Origin: an uncultured Bacteroidales bacterium
Lineage (GTDB): Bacteria; Bacteroidota; Bacteroidia; Bacteroidales; UBA932
Direction of reading: 5' to 3'
Assembly: GCA_934725575.1 (NCBI GenBank)
Contig: CAKVCK010000002.1
Span: forward strand, 1 to 64,000
DNA: 64,000 nucleotides
The position numbers and the translations under genes were made by a program. Below, piece by piece: positions 25,335-34,889 of this stretch (positions within the stretch are counted from its first letter, which is position 1; every line of letters begins with the position of its first letter). Under the pieces are notes generated by a model that saw only the letters and a list, made by a program, of their open reading frames with translations, was not told the origin of the DNA and made no database searches.

Positions 25335-28300
25335 TTAGTTTATTTCATTTTTTGATGAATCCGTTTCAGTTTTGGACGCGTATTCGGCCGGCAGGCAGCC
25401 ATAGGCATCCTTGAAGCATTTGGAAAAATACGAAGGCGAGCGGAATCCCACGGCGTAGCAGACCTCGTTCACACGGTGCTTCCCGCCGGAGAGCATCTCG
25501 GCGGCCGCGGCCAGTCTTCTGGACCGGAGATATTCCACAGGGCTTGTGTCGAGCAGGCCTCGGATCTTCCTCGTGAGAGAGCTGCGGCTCATAAACAACG
25601 CTTCCTCGATGTTCTGGACGGTGAAGGAAGGGTCGCTCATCTTCTCGTTGATCTCCTTGTTCAGCTTGTTCAGGAACTCGGCGTCCCTCTCCACAAGATT
25701 GAAGGAGCCTGCATCCGCGGAAGGAGCGTTTTCCTGCCAGACCTCCTTCAGCCGCCTCCGTTTCTCAAGCACACTTTTGACGCAGGCCTCAAGGTAGTCA
25801 AGGGTGAACGGCTTCTCGATGTAGAGAGCCGCCCCGCGCTCCATACACTTGATCTTTGTGCTCTCCGAGGAGATCGCGGACAATACTATTATAGGAATAT
25901 GCGAAGTCTCGAAATCCGAGCTTATCTTCCCGCACAGCTCGACTCCGCTCATCCCCTGAAGCGCTATGTCCGTCAGGATCAGATCGACCTTGTTGTCCTT
26001 GAGCAGTTCCAGGGCCTTCTCCGCCGATGAACTGGCCAGAATCCGGTAGTCGGACTTCAGTTTGCGTTTGAGATAGGTCTGAAGCTCGGCGTTGTCCTCC
26101 ACAAGCAGCAACAAAGGCTGACTCGGGTTGGCGTTGGAGTTTTCCTTCGTCTGAGGGATGACGTTTTCGGCGGCCGTCCTCATCGGCAGCCTGAGTACAA
26201 ATTCGGTCTCGTCTTTGTCGGAAAGTGTCAGCGAACCTCCGTGCAGCTCCGCCAGCGTCCTTGCCAAAGGAAGCCCGATCCCGAAGCTTTGGGAATATTC
26301 TGCCCTCTCGCTGCTGAACTGGATGAACGGCTTGAATATCTCCGCGCGTCTGGCCTGAGGAATAGGCGGTCCGTCATTCCTGAATGTGACTACCACGTCG
26401 CCCCCGTCGATTCCGGCATTGATGTCTATGAATGACTCCGCATATTTTATAGCGTTGTGAATCAGATTGTTGAATATCTTTGTCAAGGCCTTGTCATCGG
26501 CCGCGAGCACGATGTGGTCCTGCTCGTGCCCGAACTTCAGCCTGAGATTCCTATCCTTCGCTGTCTCGGAGAAATTGTAGCACGTGTAGTTTATCCTGTC
26601 GATGATGTCGATGTTCCTGCGGTCAAGGACGTAGCCGTGCTGCTCGACCTTTACAAAATCCAGAAGCTCTCGTACCAGTTTGTCAAGATAGTCCGTGCTG
26701 TTGCGGATGATCCTGAGGTCGTCCATCACCGATGGTGACTTTTCGTAGGAAAGTATGTTCTGGAGCGGAGTGCGGATGAGAGTCAGAGGCGTTTTGATCT
26801 CGTGTATGACATTTGAGAAGAAGGTCATCTTCTCTTCCAGAAGCTCTTTCTCCCGTTTCTGCTCGGTCTCCTCCTGAAGTTTCCTGTGCCTTGCCTCCTG
26901 CTTTCTGATGATCAGAAGGATGACTGCCGCCGCGGCGAGAACCACGGCCAACGCTATTATGAATATGCCTTCGCTGGATTGCCAGAACGGCGGACGGAGC
27001 TCGATCAGGATGTCCTTGTGCGCCGTGACCTGCTCGCCTGTGGAATCGCTTGTGACTGTCTGGAATGAATATTTCCCGGCGGGGACATTGTAGTAGAAGA
27101 CCTCCATCCCGGCGGAAATGTCCCTCCATTGGTTCTCGTAGCCCTTGAGCCTGCACAGGATCCGGTCTCCGGTCAGGAAATCAGATGACGGAACGGAGAA
27201 TTTGAGACCGAACGAATTATCGCCTGGCTTAAGCCGCACAGCGTCAGCTACATCAATGTTCTCGCTGATGGCCTCGTTCCGGGACGGCACCACGACCTTG
27301 TCGCCGATGACAAGATCGGTTATGGCCACATCAGGATTCCCGCCTCTTGTCTGGAAATCAGACGGATCGAACATTATGAACCCGTCCGTTGATCCGAAAA
27401 GCATTCTTCCGTCGCCCAGGGTTATGCTTGACTTGTTCAGAAAGTCATCCACAAGTCCGGACGAGCTGTTGAAGATTTTCAGAGAACAGTTTCTGTCGTT
27501 GTATTTGACCAGACCCTTGTCCGAGCCGAGCCAGAGGTTGCCGTAACCGTCAGCCTGTGCGGAGAAGAATATCTCTGTTGGCAATGTCGAGATGTTCTCT
27601 TTGTTGTAAGGCTTGAATCCGCCGGATGATGGGTCGTATCTGAAGAAGCCGGAACTGAAACCGATCGCCCAGATTCCACCGTCCCTGTCCAGGCACATCG
27701 AGGAAACCATCTCAGAGACGCTGCCATCCTGCCAATGGCCTGTTACACTGTCGTTGAACCTGTCGTAGGCATAGACTCCCTGACTGTATGACGCTACCCA
27801 GACTGTACCGTCCTTGTCTTCGACCATATATTCGATGGCCCTGTCTCCCAGGCACTTCACCTTGTCGAACCTGTCGCCTGAACGGTCATATTCCATCACT
27901 CCTACGGACGTGCAGAGGAATATCTCCCCGTCGGAGGATCTGAATATGTAGAGCACGCGGTTGTCGATGTCCATATCCGACACCAGAAAATGTGGGTACG
28001 ACCTCACCTTGCCCGTCCTTGTGTCGAGCCGGCATATTCCTTTGTGATAGCCTATCCACAGGTGGTCGCCGTCAGCGCACAGGGCGTTTATCCGTTCCGG
28101 GAGGCCCTTTACGCCGCTGCAGGCCTTTAATGTTCCGGAGGAGGGATTGAATGTCAGCAGACCGTCGCTTTTTGTGGCCACCCATACGGTTCCGTTCCCA
28201 TCCTGGGCAAAACTACAGACTGTGCTGCCTTTCAGGGATATTCCGTCAATGGTCCTATAGAATTTTTGGAAAAGGTCTTGGTCCGGATTGTGGTAGTTCA

Positions 28301-29294
28301 CGCCTTGTGAGGCAGTTCCGACAAACAGGCTTCCATCCGAGGCCGGCAGCGCCGCCGTGGTATAGTCCTCAGACAGGGAGAAGCGGTCGGCCCCGTTGTG
28401 TCTTAATACGGTAAGGTCTTTGTCGTCAGTCTGATACCTGACCAGCCCCGATGTGGTGGACATCCATAGGACGTTCCCGCTTTCGGACAGGCCGACTGGC
28501 CTGGAGTCGGTCGGCAATGTCGTCAGTACCAAGACATCGCCGGTCCTGATGTTGAACTCGCACAGCCCGTGACGTTTGCTGGCGATGAACATCAGACTGT
28601 TGGATTTCGGGCTGAGCGCTATGCCCTCGATGTCGTCCTTCCCGAAGTAGCCCGGCTTTCCGGATGTCTCCAGCCTTCTCATCACGCCGTTTTCGCTTAT
28701 CTGATAGATGTCATCGCAGTACACCGCGGCGTACATCCTGTCGTTCCGGTCAACGGCGATCCTGTAGATGTCCCTCACGGCCTCACCATCTGGATTCCTT
28801 GCGTCGATCCTGCTGATTTCCTCCGTGGCGGGATCGTAGCGGAACAAGCCTTGCGCACGCGAGCCGATCCAGGAGACTCCCTTCGAGTCTTTTTGGATGT
28901 CATAGACCCTGTCGTCCAGGAGTCCGGCTCCGGCAGGCTGCCGGAAAGAATCTTTGCGGTAGTCATAGATGACGATTCCGTTGTCGGTGCCGATCAGGAT
29001 ATTCCCCACCGAATCTTCAGATAGGGCGTTGATGTAATCGGACGAGACCCCGAGCTCCTGTCTGCCATAGTTCTTGATCCGCGTTCCGTCATAGCGGTTC
29101 AGTCCCTTGTATGTCCCTATCCAGATGTACCCCCTGCTGTCCTGCATCATACACTTGACCGCATTGTAGGACAGGCCGTCCTTGGATGTAAGGCCGGTGA
29201 ATCTGTAGGCCGTGTCGGCGGCGGAAACATCGTGCATTGAGGTTATGAATATGGCCGCGGCGATGGCGAGAACGAATGCGAAATGTGGTTTCAT
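25335..29294 (-). CDS. Hybrid two-component system sensor/response regulator (HTCS)
   Basis: 1319 residues. Signal peptide (1-25), a 14-bladed Reg_prop double propeller (about 30-660; repeats such as LSYNAVKCMMQDSRGYIWIG), a Y_Y_Y domain (about 700-765), one membrane helix (about 780-803), HisKA with the phosphorylated His in NVIHEIKTPLTLI near 831, HATPase (NLIHNAIKYAES, then GIGLPLARTLAELHGG), receiver domain with phospho-acceptor Asp in ILTDIALQG near 1107, and an AraC-type HTH (about 1210-1310: VNEVCYAVGFRSPSYFSKCF). It binds an oligosaccharide in the periplasm and activates the adjacent PUL. All expected catalytic residues are visible. Confidence 0.96.
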   Translation of the reverse strand: MKPHFAFVLAIAAAIFITSMHDVSAADTAYRFTGLTSKDGLSYNAVKCMMQDSRGYIWIGTYKGLNRYDGTRIKNYGRQELGVSSDYINALSEDSVGNILIGTDNGIVIYDYRKDSFRQPAGAGLLDDRVYDIQKDSKGVSWIGSRAQGLFRYDPATEEISRIDARNPDGEAVRDIYRIAVDRNDRMYAAVYCDDIYQISENGVMRRLETSGKPGYFGKDDIEGIALSPKSNSLMFIASKRHGLCEFNIRTGDVLVLTTLPTDSRPVGLSESGNVLWMSTTSGLVRYQTDDKDLTVLRHNGADRFSLSEDYTTAALPASDGSLFVGTASQGVNYHNPDQDLFQKFYRTIDGISLKGSTVCSFAQDGNGTVWVATKSDGLLTFNPSSGTLKACSGVKGLPERINALCADGDHLWIGYHKGICRLDTRTGKVRSYPHFLVSDMDIDNRVLYIFRSSDGEIFLCTSVGVMEYDRSGDRFDKVKCLGDRAIEYMVEDKDGTVWVASYSQGVYAYDRFNDSVTGHWQDGSVSEMVSSMCLDRDGGIWAIGFSSGFFRYDPSSGGFKPYNKENISTLPTEIFFSAQADGYGNLWLGSDKGLVKYNDRNCSLKIFNSSSGLVDDFLNKSSITLGDGRMLFGSTDGFIMFDPSDFQTRGGNPDVAITDLVIGDKVVVPSRNEAISENIDVADAVRLKPGDNSFGLKFSVPSSDFLTGDRILCRLKGYENQWRDISAGMEVFYYNVPAGKYSFQTVTSDSTGEQVTAHKDILIELRPPFWQSSEGIFIIALAVVLAAAAVILLIIRKQEARHRKLQEETEQKREKELLEEKMTFFSNVIHEIKTPLTLIRTPLQNILSYEKSPSVMDDLRIIRNSTDYLDKLVRELLDFVKVEQHGYVLDRRNIDIIDRINYTCYNFSETAKDRNLRLKFGHEQDHIVLAADDKALTKIFNNLIHNAIKYAESFIDINAGIDGGDVVVTFRNDGPPIPQARRAEIFKPFIQFSSERAEYSQSFGIGLPLARTLAELHGGSLTLSDKDETEFVLRLPMRTAAENVIPQTKENSNANPSQPLLLLVEDNAELQTYLKRKLKSDYRILASSSAEKALELLKDNKVDLILTDIALQGMSGVELCGKISSDFETSHIPIIVLSAISSESTKIKCMERGAALYIEKPFTLDYLEACVKSVLEKRRRLKEVWQENAPSADAGSFNLVERDAEFLNKLNKEINEKMSDPSFTVQNIEEALFMSRSSLTRKIRGLLDTSPVEYLRSRRLAAAAEMLSGGKHRVNEVCYAVGFRSPSYFSKCFKDAYGCLPAEYASKTETDSSKNEIN

Positions 29295-29298
29295 TCCG

Positions 29299-29306
29299 CA
29301 AACATA
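29299..29306 (-). promoter_or_regulatory. Promoter-like TATGTTTG very close to the HTCS start
   Basis: Matches TAnnTTTG on the minus strand but ends only 4 bp before the ATG. If used, transcription would start at about the ATG, giving a leaderless mRNA. It may also be a chance match. Confidence 0.3.
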
Positions 29307-29489
29307 GGAAACAATTCAGAAAAACGATGGCATATTCTCGTCAAAAGATGCAACGTTGTCGGCATTTTATGAATATACCCGTGTCTGAACCAGCCGATGC
29401 CGCAGGTGGGAATATTGCTGAAATGCAGTTTTTTGACTATCTTTATACCATTATTTAATCCAGTCCATCTGGGCAAAAGGTGAAGGCTT

Positions 29490-31532
29490 ATGAAGAAGAA
29501 ACCTTGGATATACGACACTGACCCGTACCTGAAGCCGTTCGAGGCGGCGATTGAGGCACGGCACAAGAGGATTCTGGAGGCCGCGGAGAAGATCACGGGC
29601 TCGGGGCCCGAGGACCTTGCCACCTGCGTCAACAATCATCTTTACTATGGATTGCACAAATGTACCGATGGCTCGTGGGTGATCCGGGAATGGGCTCCGA
29701 ACGCCAATAGGATCTACCTGATAGGGGAGTTCAACAACTGGAGGCGCACGTCAGCGTACGAGTTCAAGCCGGCCGGGAACGGCAACTGGGAACTTCGGCT
29801 TGATGCGATGTTCCTCAGTCACGGAGAGTTGTACAAACTGTTCATCGAGTGGCCCGGCGGAGGTGGCGAGAGGATTCCGGCCTACTGCACGAGGCTTGTG
29901 CAGGATGACGAGACGAAGGTGTTCTGCGCCCAGGTCTGGGATCCCGCGCAGGCATATTCGTGGAAGAACGACAGGGTGCTGCGCAGGCCGCATCCTCTCA
30001 TCTACGAGTGCCACATCGGGATGAGTTCGGAGGAACGTAAGGTCTCCACGTTCAGTGAGTTCCGTGAGAATGTGCTGCCGAGGGTCAAGAGGTTGGGCTA
30101 CGACACGATCCAGATTATGGCACTTCAGGAGCATCCGTATTACGGGTCGTTCGGCTATCAGGTGTCGAACTTTTTCGCCCTGAGTTCCCGTTTCGGCACT
30201 CCGGAGGAGTTCAAGGAACTGGTGGACACGGCGCACGGGATGGGTATCGCTGTCGTGATGGACATAGTTCACTCGCATAGTTGCAGCAATGAGAATGAGG
30301 GCCTTAGCCTGTTTGACGGCCGCGAGGATCTGTATTTCTACAAAGGTCCGCAGGGACATCACCCGGCCTGGGGCTCCCGCTGCTTCGATTACGGCAAGGA
30401 CGAGGTCGTGCGCTTCCTCCTGAGCAACTGCAAGTACTGGCTTGAGGAATATCATCTTGACGGTTTCCGTTTCGACGGTGTGACGAGTATGATCTACTGG
30501 GATCACGGTCTTGGGAAGGACTTCAACGGCTACGAACCGTATTTCGACGCAGGAGTCGATGAGAACGCTGTGACCTACCTTGGTTTGGCGAACCTGCTGA
30601 TCCGTCAGATCAAGCCGGAGGCCGTCACTATCGCCGAGGATGTGAGCGGAATGGCTGGCCTGGCGGCTCCGTTCGAGGCTGGCGGAGTGGGCTTCGGGTT
30701 CAGGATGGCGATGGGCGTGGCCGACCACTGGATCAAATGGATAAAGGAAAAGAAGGATGAGGAATGGAGTCCGGGTGAGATCTGGTACGAGCTGACCAAC
30801 AAGCGGGCGGACGAGAAGACCATCAGTTACGCGGAGTGCCACGACCAGGCGCTTGTCGGGGACAAAACCTTGATATTCAGACTGCTCGACAAGGAGATGT
30901 ATTTCTCTATGAATATGGACTCGAAGAATCCGATAGTGGATCGGGGAATCGCTCTCCATAAGCTGATCCGTCTGGTCACCATCGGCACCGCCGGGGACGG
31001 CTACCTCAATTTTATGGGCAACGAGTTCGGGCATCCGGAGTGGATAGATTTCCCACGTGAAGGGAACGGTTGGAGCTACGAGCACGCACGCCGTATGTGG
31101 TCATTGGCGGACAATGGATTGCTCAGATATCACTGCCTCCAGAACTTTGACAAGGCGATGGTCCATCTTGTAAAACGATACGGCGTGCTTGCGGCAAGGC
31201 CTGAGCTTCTGAGAGCTGACGAGGAAAAGAAAATCTTGATATTCAGGCGGAAAAACCTTATCTTTGCACTGAATTTCAATCCAGTGGAGTCGTTCGCCGA
31301 CTATGCTTTCCCGGCCCCGTCCGGAGGCTATGTCAAGGTGCTCGACTCTGATGCCAAGGAGTTCGATGGATTCGCAAGGCTCGAAAAAGACGGGGAACAT
31401 CTGACGGTCAATGGCTGTCTGAGCCTCTACCTTCCGAGCCGCTGCGCTCTTGTGCTGATTGAAAAGGATTCTTCACCGCTTGCGGTGAAAGCAAGTCCCT
31501 TCCCCGAGGGAAGGGATTTAGGGAAGGGGTAA
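29490..31532 (+). CDS. glgB: 1,4-alpha-glucan branching enzyme (GH13, eukaryotic-like)
   Basis: 680 residues. N-terminal CBM48 (about 60-150: REWAPNANRIYLIGEFNNW), GH13 barrel with YGSFGYQVSNFFA, VVMDIVHSH, nucleophile Asp in DGFRFDGVTSM (near 329), acid Glu in TIAEDVSG (near 382) and third Asp in YAECHDQALVGDKT. It then has a C-terminal beta domain. The motif set (ALQEH, SHSCSN) is that of the eukaryotic-type branching enzymes found in Bacteroidota. It forms alpha-1,6 branches in glycogen. The last ~15 codons run through inverted repeats (31472-31518), so the final residues are probably not part of the native fold. First gene of the glycogen operon; weak TATCTTTA element at 29438. Confidence 0.93.
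   Translation: MKKKPWIYDTDPYLKPFEAAIEARHKRILEAAEKITGSGPEDLATCVNNHLYYGLHKCTDGSWVIREWAPNANRIYLIGEFNNWRRTSAYEFKPAGNGNWELRLDAMFLSHGELYKLFIEWPGGGGERIPAYCTRLVQDDETKVFCAQVWDPAQAYSWKNDRVLRRPHPLIYECHIGMSSEERKVSTFSEFRENVLPRVKRLGYDTIQIMALQEHPYYGSFGYQVSNFFALSSRFGTPEEFKELVDTAHGMGIAVVMDIVHSHSCSNENEGLSLFDGREDLYFYKGPQGHHPAWGSRCFDYGKDEVVRFLLSNCKYWLEEYHLDGFRFDGVTSMIYWDHGLGKDFNGYEPYFDAGVDENAVTYLGLANLLIRQIKPEAVTIAEDVSGMAGLAAPFEAGGVGFGFRMAMGVADHWIKWIKEKKDEEWSPGEIWYELTNKRADEKTISYAECHDQALVGDKTLIFRLLDKEMYFSMNMDSKNPIVDRGIALHKLIRLVTIGTAGDGYLNFMGNEFGHPEWIDFPREGNGWSYEHARRMWSLADNGLLRYHCLQNFDKAMVHLVKRYGVLAARPELLRADEEKKILIFRRKNLIFALNFNPVESFADYAFPAPSGGYVKVLDSDAKEFDGFARLEKDGEHLTVNGCLSLYLPSRCALVLIEKDSSPLAVKASPFPEGRDLGKG
31472..31518. 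repeat. Two back-to-back palindromes in the end of glgB
   Basis: TTCACCGCTTGCGGTGAA (8-bp arms) at 31472-31489 and TCCCTTCCC with GGGAAGGGA at 31496-31516. Both resemble dispersed intergenic palindromes, and they extend the reading frame of glgB by about ten codons before the stop at 31530. Confidence 0.6.
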
Positions 31533-31549
31533 CGTGGATTGATGAAGGT

Positions 31550-31601
31550 AGGCAATCAGTTTTGAACGTGAGATAAGGTCGTGTTTCACTGGTGATTGCC
31601 T
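31550..31601. terminator. Inverted repeat in glgB-GDE gap
   Basis: AGGCAATCA at 31550-31558 pairs with TGATTGCCT at 31593-31601 around a 34-nt loop. It could attenuate transcription between glgB and the debranching gene; there is no T-tract, so termination is uncertain. Confidence 0.35.
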
Positions 31602-31642
31602 CCGAGCGAGAGTTGAATTGATGGAATATAATTTTAACCGAT

Positions 31643-33580
31643 ATGGCTTTTTTGAAGTTCAACAAGTCTGAGTTGGTCAACCTCTCATATTCATTGAAGA
31701 GGGAGATCATCTGTGCCAACAAGACGGGCGCGTATTGCAACACTTCCATAGTGACTTGCAACACAAGACGCTACCACGGCCTGCTGGCGGTGCCGGTTGA
31801 CGCTTTCGGAGGAAAGAAGCATCTGCTCCTGTCCTCGTTGGATGAGAGTCTTATCCTGAACGGGAAGCAGTTCAATCTGGGCATCCATTGCTACGGGAGC
31901 GTCTATGAGCCGCGCGGCCACAAGTACATCATTGATTTCGAGGCCGATCCGGTGCCTAAAATCACCTATAGGGTCGGAGAGATCGTGTTCACCAAGAGCA
32001 TCCTGCTTGTTCCGGATTCGGACCAGGTGATGATCCGGTTCGAGTTGGTCAACGCTCCGGCCAAGGTCAAACTGCTTCTGACACCGTTCCTGGCGTTCCG
32101 TGACATCCACGCCCTGACCGACGAGAATCCGAACGCCCGCACGGAGGGCTGGGAGATCCCTAACGGAGTGGCTTTCAACCTCTACGAAGGCTTCCCTGAC
32201 CTGAATATGCAGTTCAACACAAAGGATGTCTCCTTCGAGACAGCCCCTTGCTGGTACAAAGGCATTACTTATTCCGATGAATATCGCCGTGGGTTCGCCT
32301 GCAAGGAGGACCTTTACGTTCCGGGACATTTCGAGACCGAGATGAAGCCCGGAGATGCGATCGTGTTCTCCGCTTCCGTGGATCTTGCCACACCGTCCGG
32401 GCTCAAGAGAAAATTTGACTCGTTGGTGGCCAAGGCGGCTAAGATCACCACGTACCACGAGCAGCTTGTACACTGCGCCGACCTGCTGAAGCAGGACCGT
32501 GGAGGACATAAGATGATAACAGCCGGATTCTCCTGGCTTTACACCGGTTTGTTGAGGGAGACTCTGGAGGCTCTTCCGGGGCTGACCCTCTACGCCAACG
32601 GCGACAAGGCCGAGTTCGAGGAGATTCTCGACAACCTTATCGCCGACAATCAGGAGCGTCTTTTCCACAGGACGACCCAGGTCGAGGCTCCGCTGAGGTT
32701 GGCTGACACCCTTGAGCGTTACATTGAGTTCGGGGCCGATCCTAAGGCTGTCTGGAAGAAATACGGCCCGACCATCAAAGGCATCCTGGAAAGTTATCTG
32801 CCGGGACGCAGGGTAGAGGTCGCTATGCAGCCGAACGGCCTTCTCTGGGCGCAGCTTGACCATTGGGCTCTCTCGTGGATGAACACCTACGTTGACGGCA
32901 ATCCTGTGACCGAAAGGGCTGGCTATCAGGTTGAGACGAACGCTATGTGGTTCCAGTCCGTCCTGTTCGCCGTGACTATGGAGCGGAAATATTCACAGTC
33001 CGACAGCGATTTCCTGAAGGAATGGTCGCACATCCTGGACCTGATCCGCGAGAATTTCCAAAACACCTTCTGGAACGCCCGCGCCGGCTATCTCGCCGAC
33101 TATGTGGACAACGCCGGACAACATCTTGAGGTCCGCCCGAATATGCTCTACGCCCTTGTGGGTGAGGATATTCCTGTGGAGCCAGAGGTTGCGCAGAGAG
33201 TTCTGCAGGTGATTGACAACGAGCTTGTGACAAGAAGGGGGATCCGCACGCTTTCCCCTCGCCATTCCGAATATAAGGGGGTCTATGAGGGTTCGCAGAC
33301 AGACAGGGATTTGGCCTACTACAATGGTTGCTGCCTTACATCCCTCCTTGGCCCGTACTGCGAGGTCTGCTTCAAGATGAAGGGAGCCGCCTTCTTAAAC
33401 AAGGCCCAATGGCTGGTCAACGGCTTTTATGAGGATCTGAACAAGCACGGCGTCGGAGCGTTCTCCGAACTCTACGACGGAGACCCGCCTCACGAGCCTC
33501 ACGGAGCGATCTCGTCGGCCCTGAGCACGGCCGCCCTGCTGGAGGTTGAGTACCTTAAGAACAAATACAAGGAGGAGTAG
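31643..33580 (+). CDS. Glycogen debranching enzyme (amylo-alpha-1,6-glucosidase)
   Basis: 645 residues. N-terminal GDE_N beta-sandwich (about 15-225: CNTRRYHGLLAVPVDAFGGK) and C-terminal (alpha/alpha)6 catalytic domain (about 290-640) with TAGFSWLYTGLLRETLEALP, NGLLWAQLDHWALSWM and QVETNAMWFQSVLFA, then ALSTAALLEVEYL. This is the bacterial/archaeal debranching family GH133, which removes alpha-1,6-linked glucose stubs. The usual DWGRD-like catalytic string is degenerate (WLYTG region here), so activity should be tested rather than assumed. Second gene of the glycogen operon, 4 bp before the GT4 gene. Confidence 0.88.
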   Translation: MAFLKFNKSELVNLSYSLKREIICANKTGAYCNTSIVTCNTRRYHGLLAVPVDAFGGKKHLLLSSLDESLILNGKQFNLGIHCYGSVYEPRGHKYIIDFEADPVPKITYRVGEIVFTKSILLVPDSDQVMIRFELVNAPAKVKLLLTPFLAFRDIHALTDENPNARTEGWEIPNGVAFNLYEGFPDLNMQFNTKDVSFETAPCWYKGITYSDEYRRGFACKEDLYVPGHFETEMKPGDAIVFSASVDLATPSGLKRKFDSLVAKAAKITTYHEQLVHCADLLKQDRGGHKMITAGFSWLYTGLLRETLEALPGLTLYANGDKAEFEEILDNLIADNQERLFHRTTQVEAPLRLADTLERYIEFGADPKAVWKKYGPTIKGILESYLPGRRVEVAMQPNGLLWAQLDHWALSWMNTYVDGNPVTERAGYQVETNAMWFQSVLFAVTMERKYSQSDSDFLKEWSHILDLIRENFQNTFWNARAGYLADYVDNAGQHLEVRPNMLYALVGEDIPVEPEVAQRVLQVIDNELVTRRGIRTLSPRHSEYKGVYEGSQTDRDLAYYNGCCLTSLLGPYCEVCFKMKGAAFLNKAQWLVNGFYEDLNKHGVGAFSELYDGDPPHEPHGAISSALSTAALLEVEYLKNKYKEE

Positions 33581-33584
33581 GAAT

Positions 33585-34880
33585 ATGAGAGTTTTGATGT
33601 TTGGATGGGAGTTCCCTCCCCACATCGCCGGCGGTCTCGGAACAGCCTGCTACGGAATCGTCAAGGGTTTGGCCTACAATGGTGTGCAGACCCTGTTCGT
33701 GATGCCGTCCGCCTCAGGTGACGAGGATCAGAGCGCCGCGAGGATCATCAATGCCAGCGATGTGCCGGTCGAGTCGTTCGGCTCGACTGTGGACGAGTTT
33801 CTGGACAAGGTGAAGTTCGTCCGCATCGGCTCGAATATGATCCCTTACGTCGATCCGGAGGAGTTCCACGAGATGGTCGAGTCCGAGCGCAGGCTCCAGA
33901 GCGAGAACCTGACCAAGTGCATCGGCACAAAGTTCCGTTTCTCAGGACGTTACGGCTCCAACCTTATGGAGGAGGTCGCCCACTATGCGATGGTCGGCGG
34001 CACGATCGCGATGGAGCACAAGGATGAGTTCGACATCATCCACGCCCACGACTGGCTGACCTATCTGGCTGGAATCGCGGCCAAGGAACTGACAGGCAAG
34101 CCGTTGGTTGTACACGTGCACGCCACGTCATTCGACCGAGGAACAGAGGACCAGATCGACAGCCGTGTCTATGACATTGAAAAGAGGGGAATGATGGCCG
34201 CCGACAAGGTGATCGCAGTCAGCGACCTTACCAGAAATATTGTCATCAATAAGTATGGTATTGACCCGGAGAAGGTTGTGACGGTTCACAACGCCGTGGA
34301 CTTCAGCGGCCGCGAGAACGTCAAGGTCGAGAGGGGAGTGCGCGACAAGGTCGTCACCTTCCTCGGACGAATCACTTTCCAGAAGGGACCTGAATATTTC
34401 ATCGAGGCCGCCGCGAAGGTTCTCAAGAGGACCAAGGGCGTGCGCTTCGTGATGGCCGGTAGCGGGGATATGATGAACCGCTGCATCCGCCACGTCGCCA
34501 AGCTTGGAATATCCGATCGTTTCCATTTCACCGGATTTCTGCGCGGGGCGGAGGTCCAGAAGATGTTCGCGATGTCGGATGTGTACATAATGCCTTCTGT
34601 CTCAGAACCTTTTGGAATATCTCCGCTTGAGGCTATGCGCTCCAATGTGCCGGCGATCATCTCCAACCAGTCCGGAGCCGCCGAAGTTCTGAAATATGCC
34701 TTCAAGGTGGATTTCTGGGACGTGGACGCTATGGCCGACGACATTTATGCGTTGCTGAAGTACCCTGCGCTTGCCGATTTTGCGGCCAGGGAGGGCTATG
34801 AGGAGGTCAACCGTCTTAAATGGAACATCGTGACAGCGAAACTTAAGAATATTTACGAATCAGTTGTTAATAATAAATAA
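33585..34880 (+). CDS. GT4-type glycosyltransferase, glycogen synthase-like
   Basis: 431 residues from the ATG at 33585, preceded by AGGAGGAG within the end of the previous gene; an in-frame ATG at 33546 lies inside that gene and is rejected. N-terminal Rossmann domain opens FGWEFPPHIAGGLGTACYG, with the glycine pair that contacts the nucleotide sugar, DIIHAHDWLTYLAG and HVHATSFDRG. The C-terminal domain has VTFLGRITFQKGPEYFIEAA and the EX7E-type motif PSVSEPFGISPLEAM. In Bacteroidota this gene regularly pairs with GH57 in glycogen operons. Likely an alpha-glucan synthase or primer-extending transferase; donor not deducible. Confidence 0.88.
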   Translation: MRVLMFGWEFPPHIAGGLGTACYGIVKGLAYNGVQTLFVMPSASGDEDQSAARIINASDVPVESFGSTVDEFLDKVKFVRIGSNMIPYVDPEEFHEMVESERRLQSENLTKCIGTKFRFSGRYGSNLMEEVAHYAMVGGTIAMEHKDEFDIIHAHDWLTYLAGIAAKELTGKPLVVHVHATSFDRGTEDQIDSRVYDIEKRGMMAADKVIAVSDLTRNIVINKYGIDPEKVVTVHNAVDFSGRENVKVERGVRDKVVTFLGRITFQKGPEYFIEAAAKVLKRTKGVRFVMAGSGDMMNRCIRHVAKLGISDRFHFTGFLRGAEVQKMFAMSDVYIMPSVSEPFGISPLEAMRSNVPAIISNQSGAAEVLKYAFKVDFWDVDAMADDIYALLKYPALADFAAREGYEEVNRLKWNIVTAKLKNIYESVVNNK

Positions 34881-34889
34881 GGGAATATT

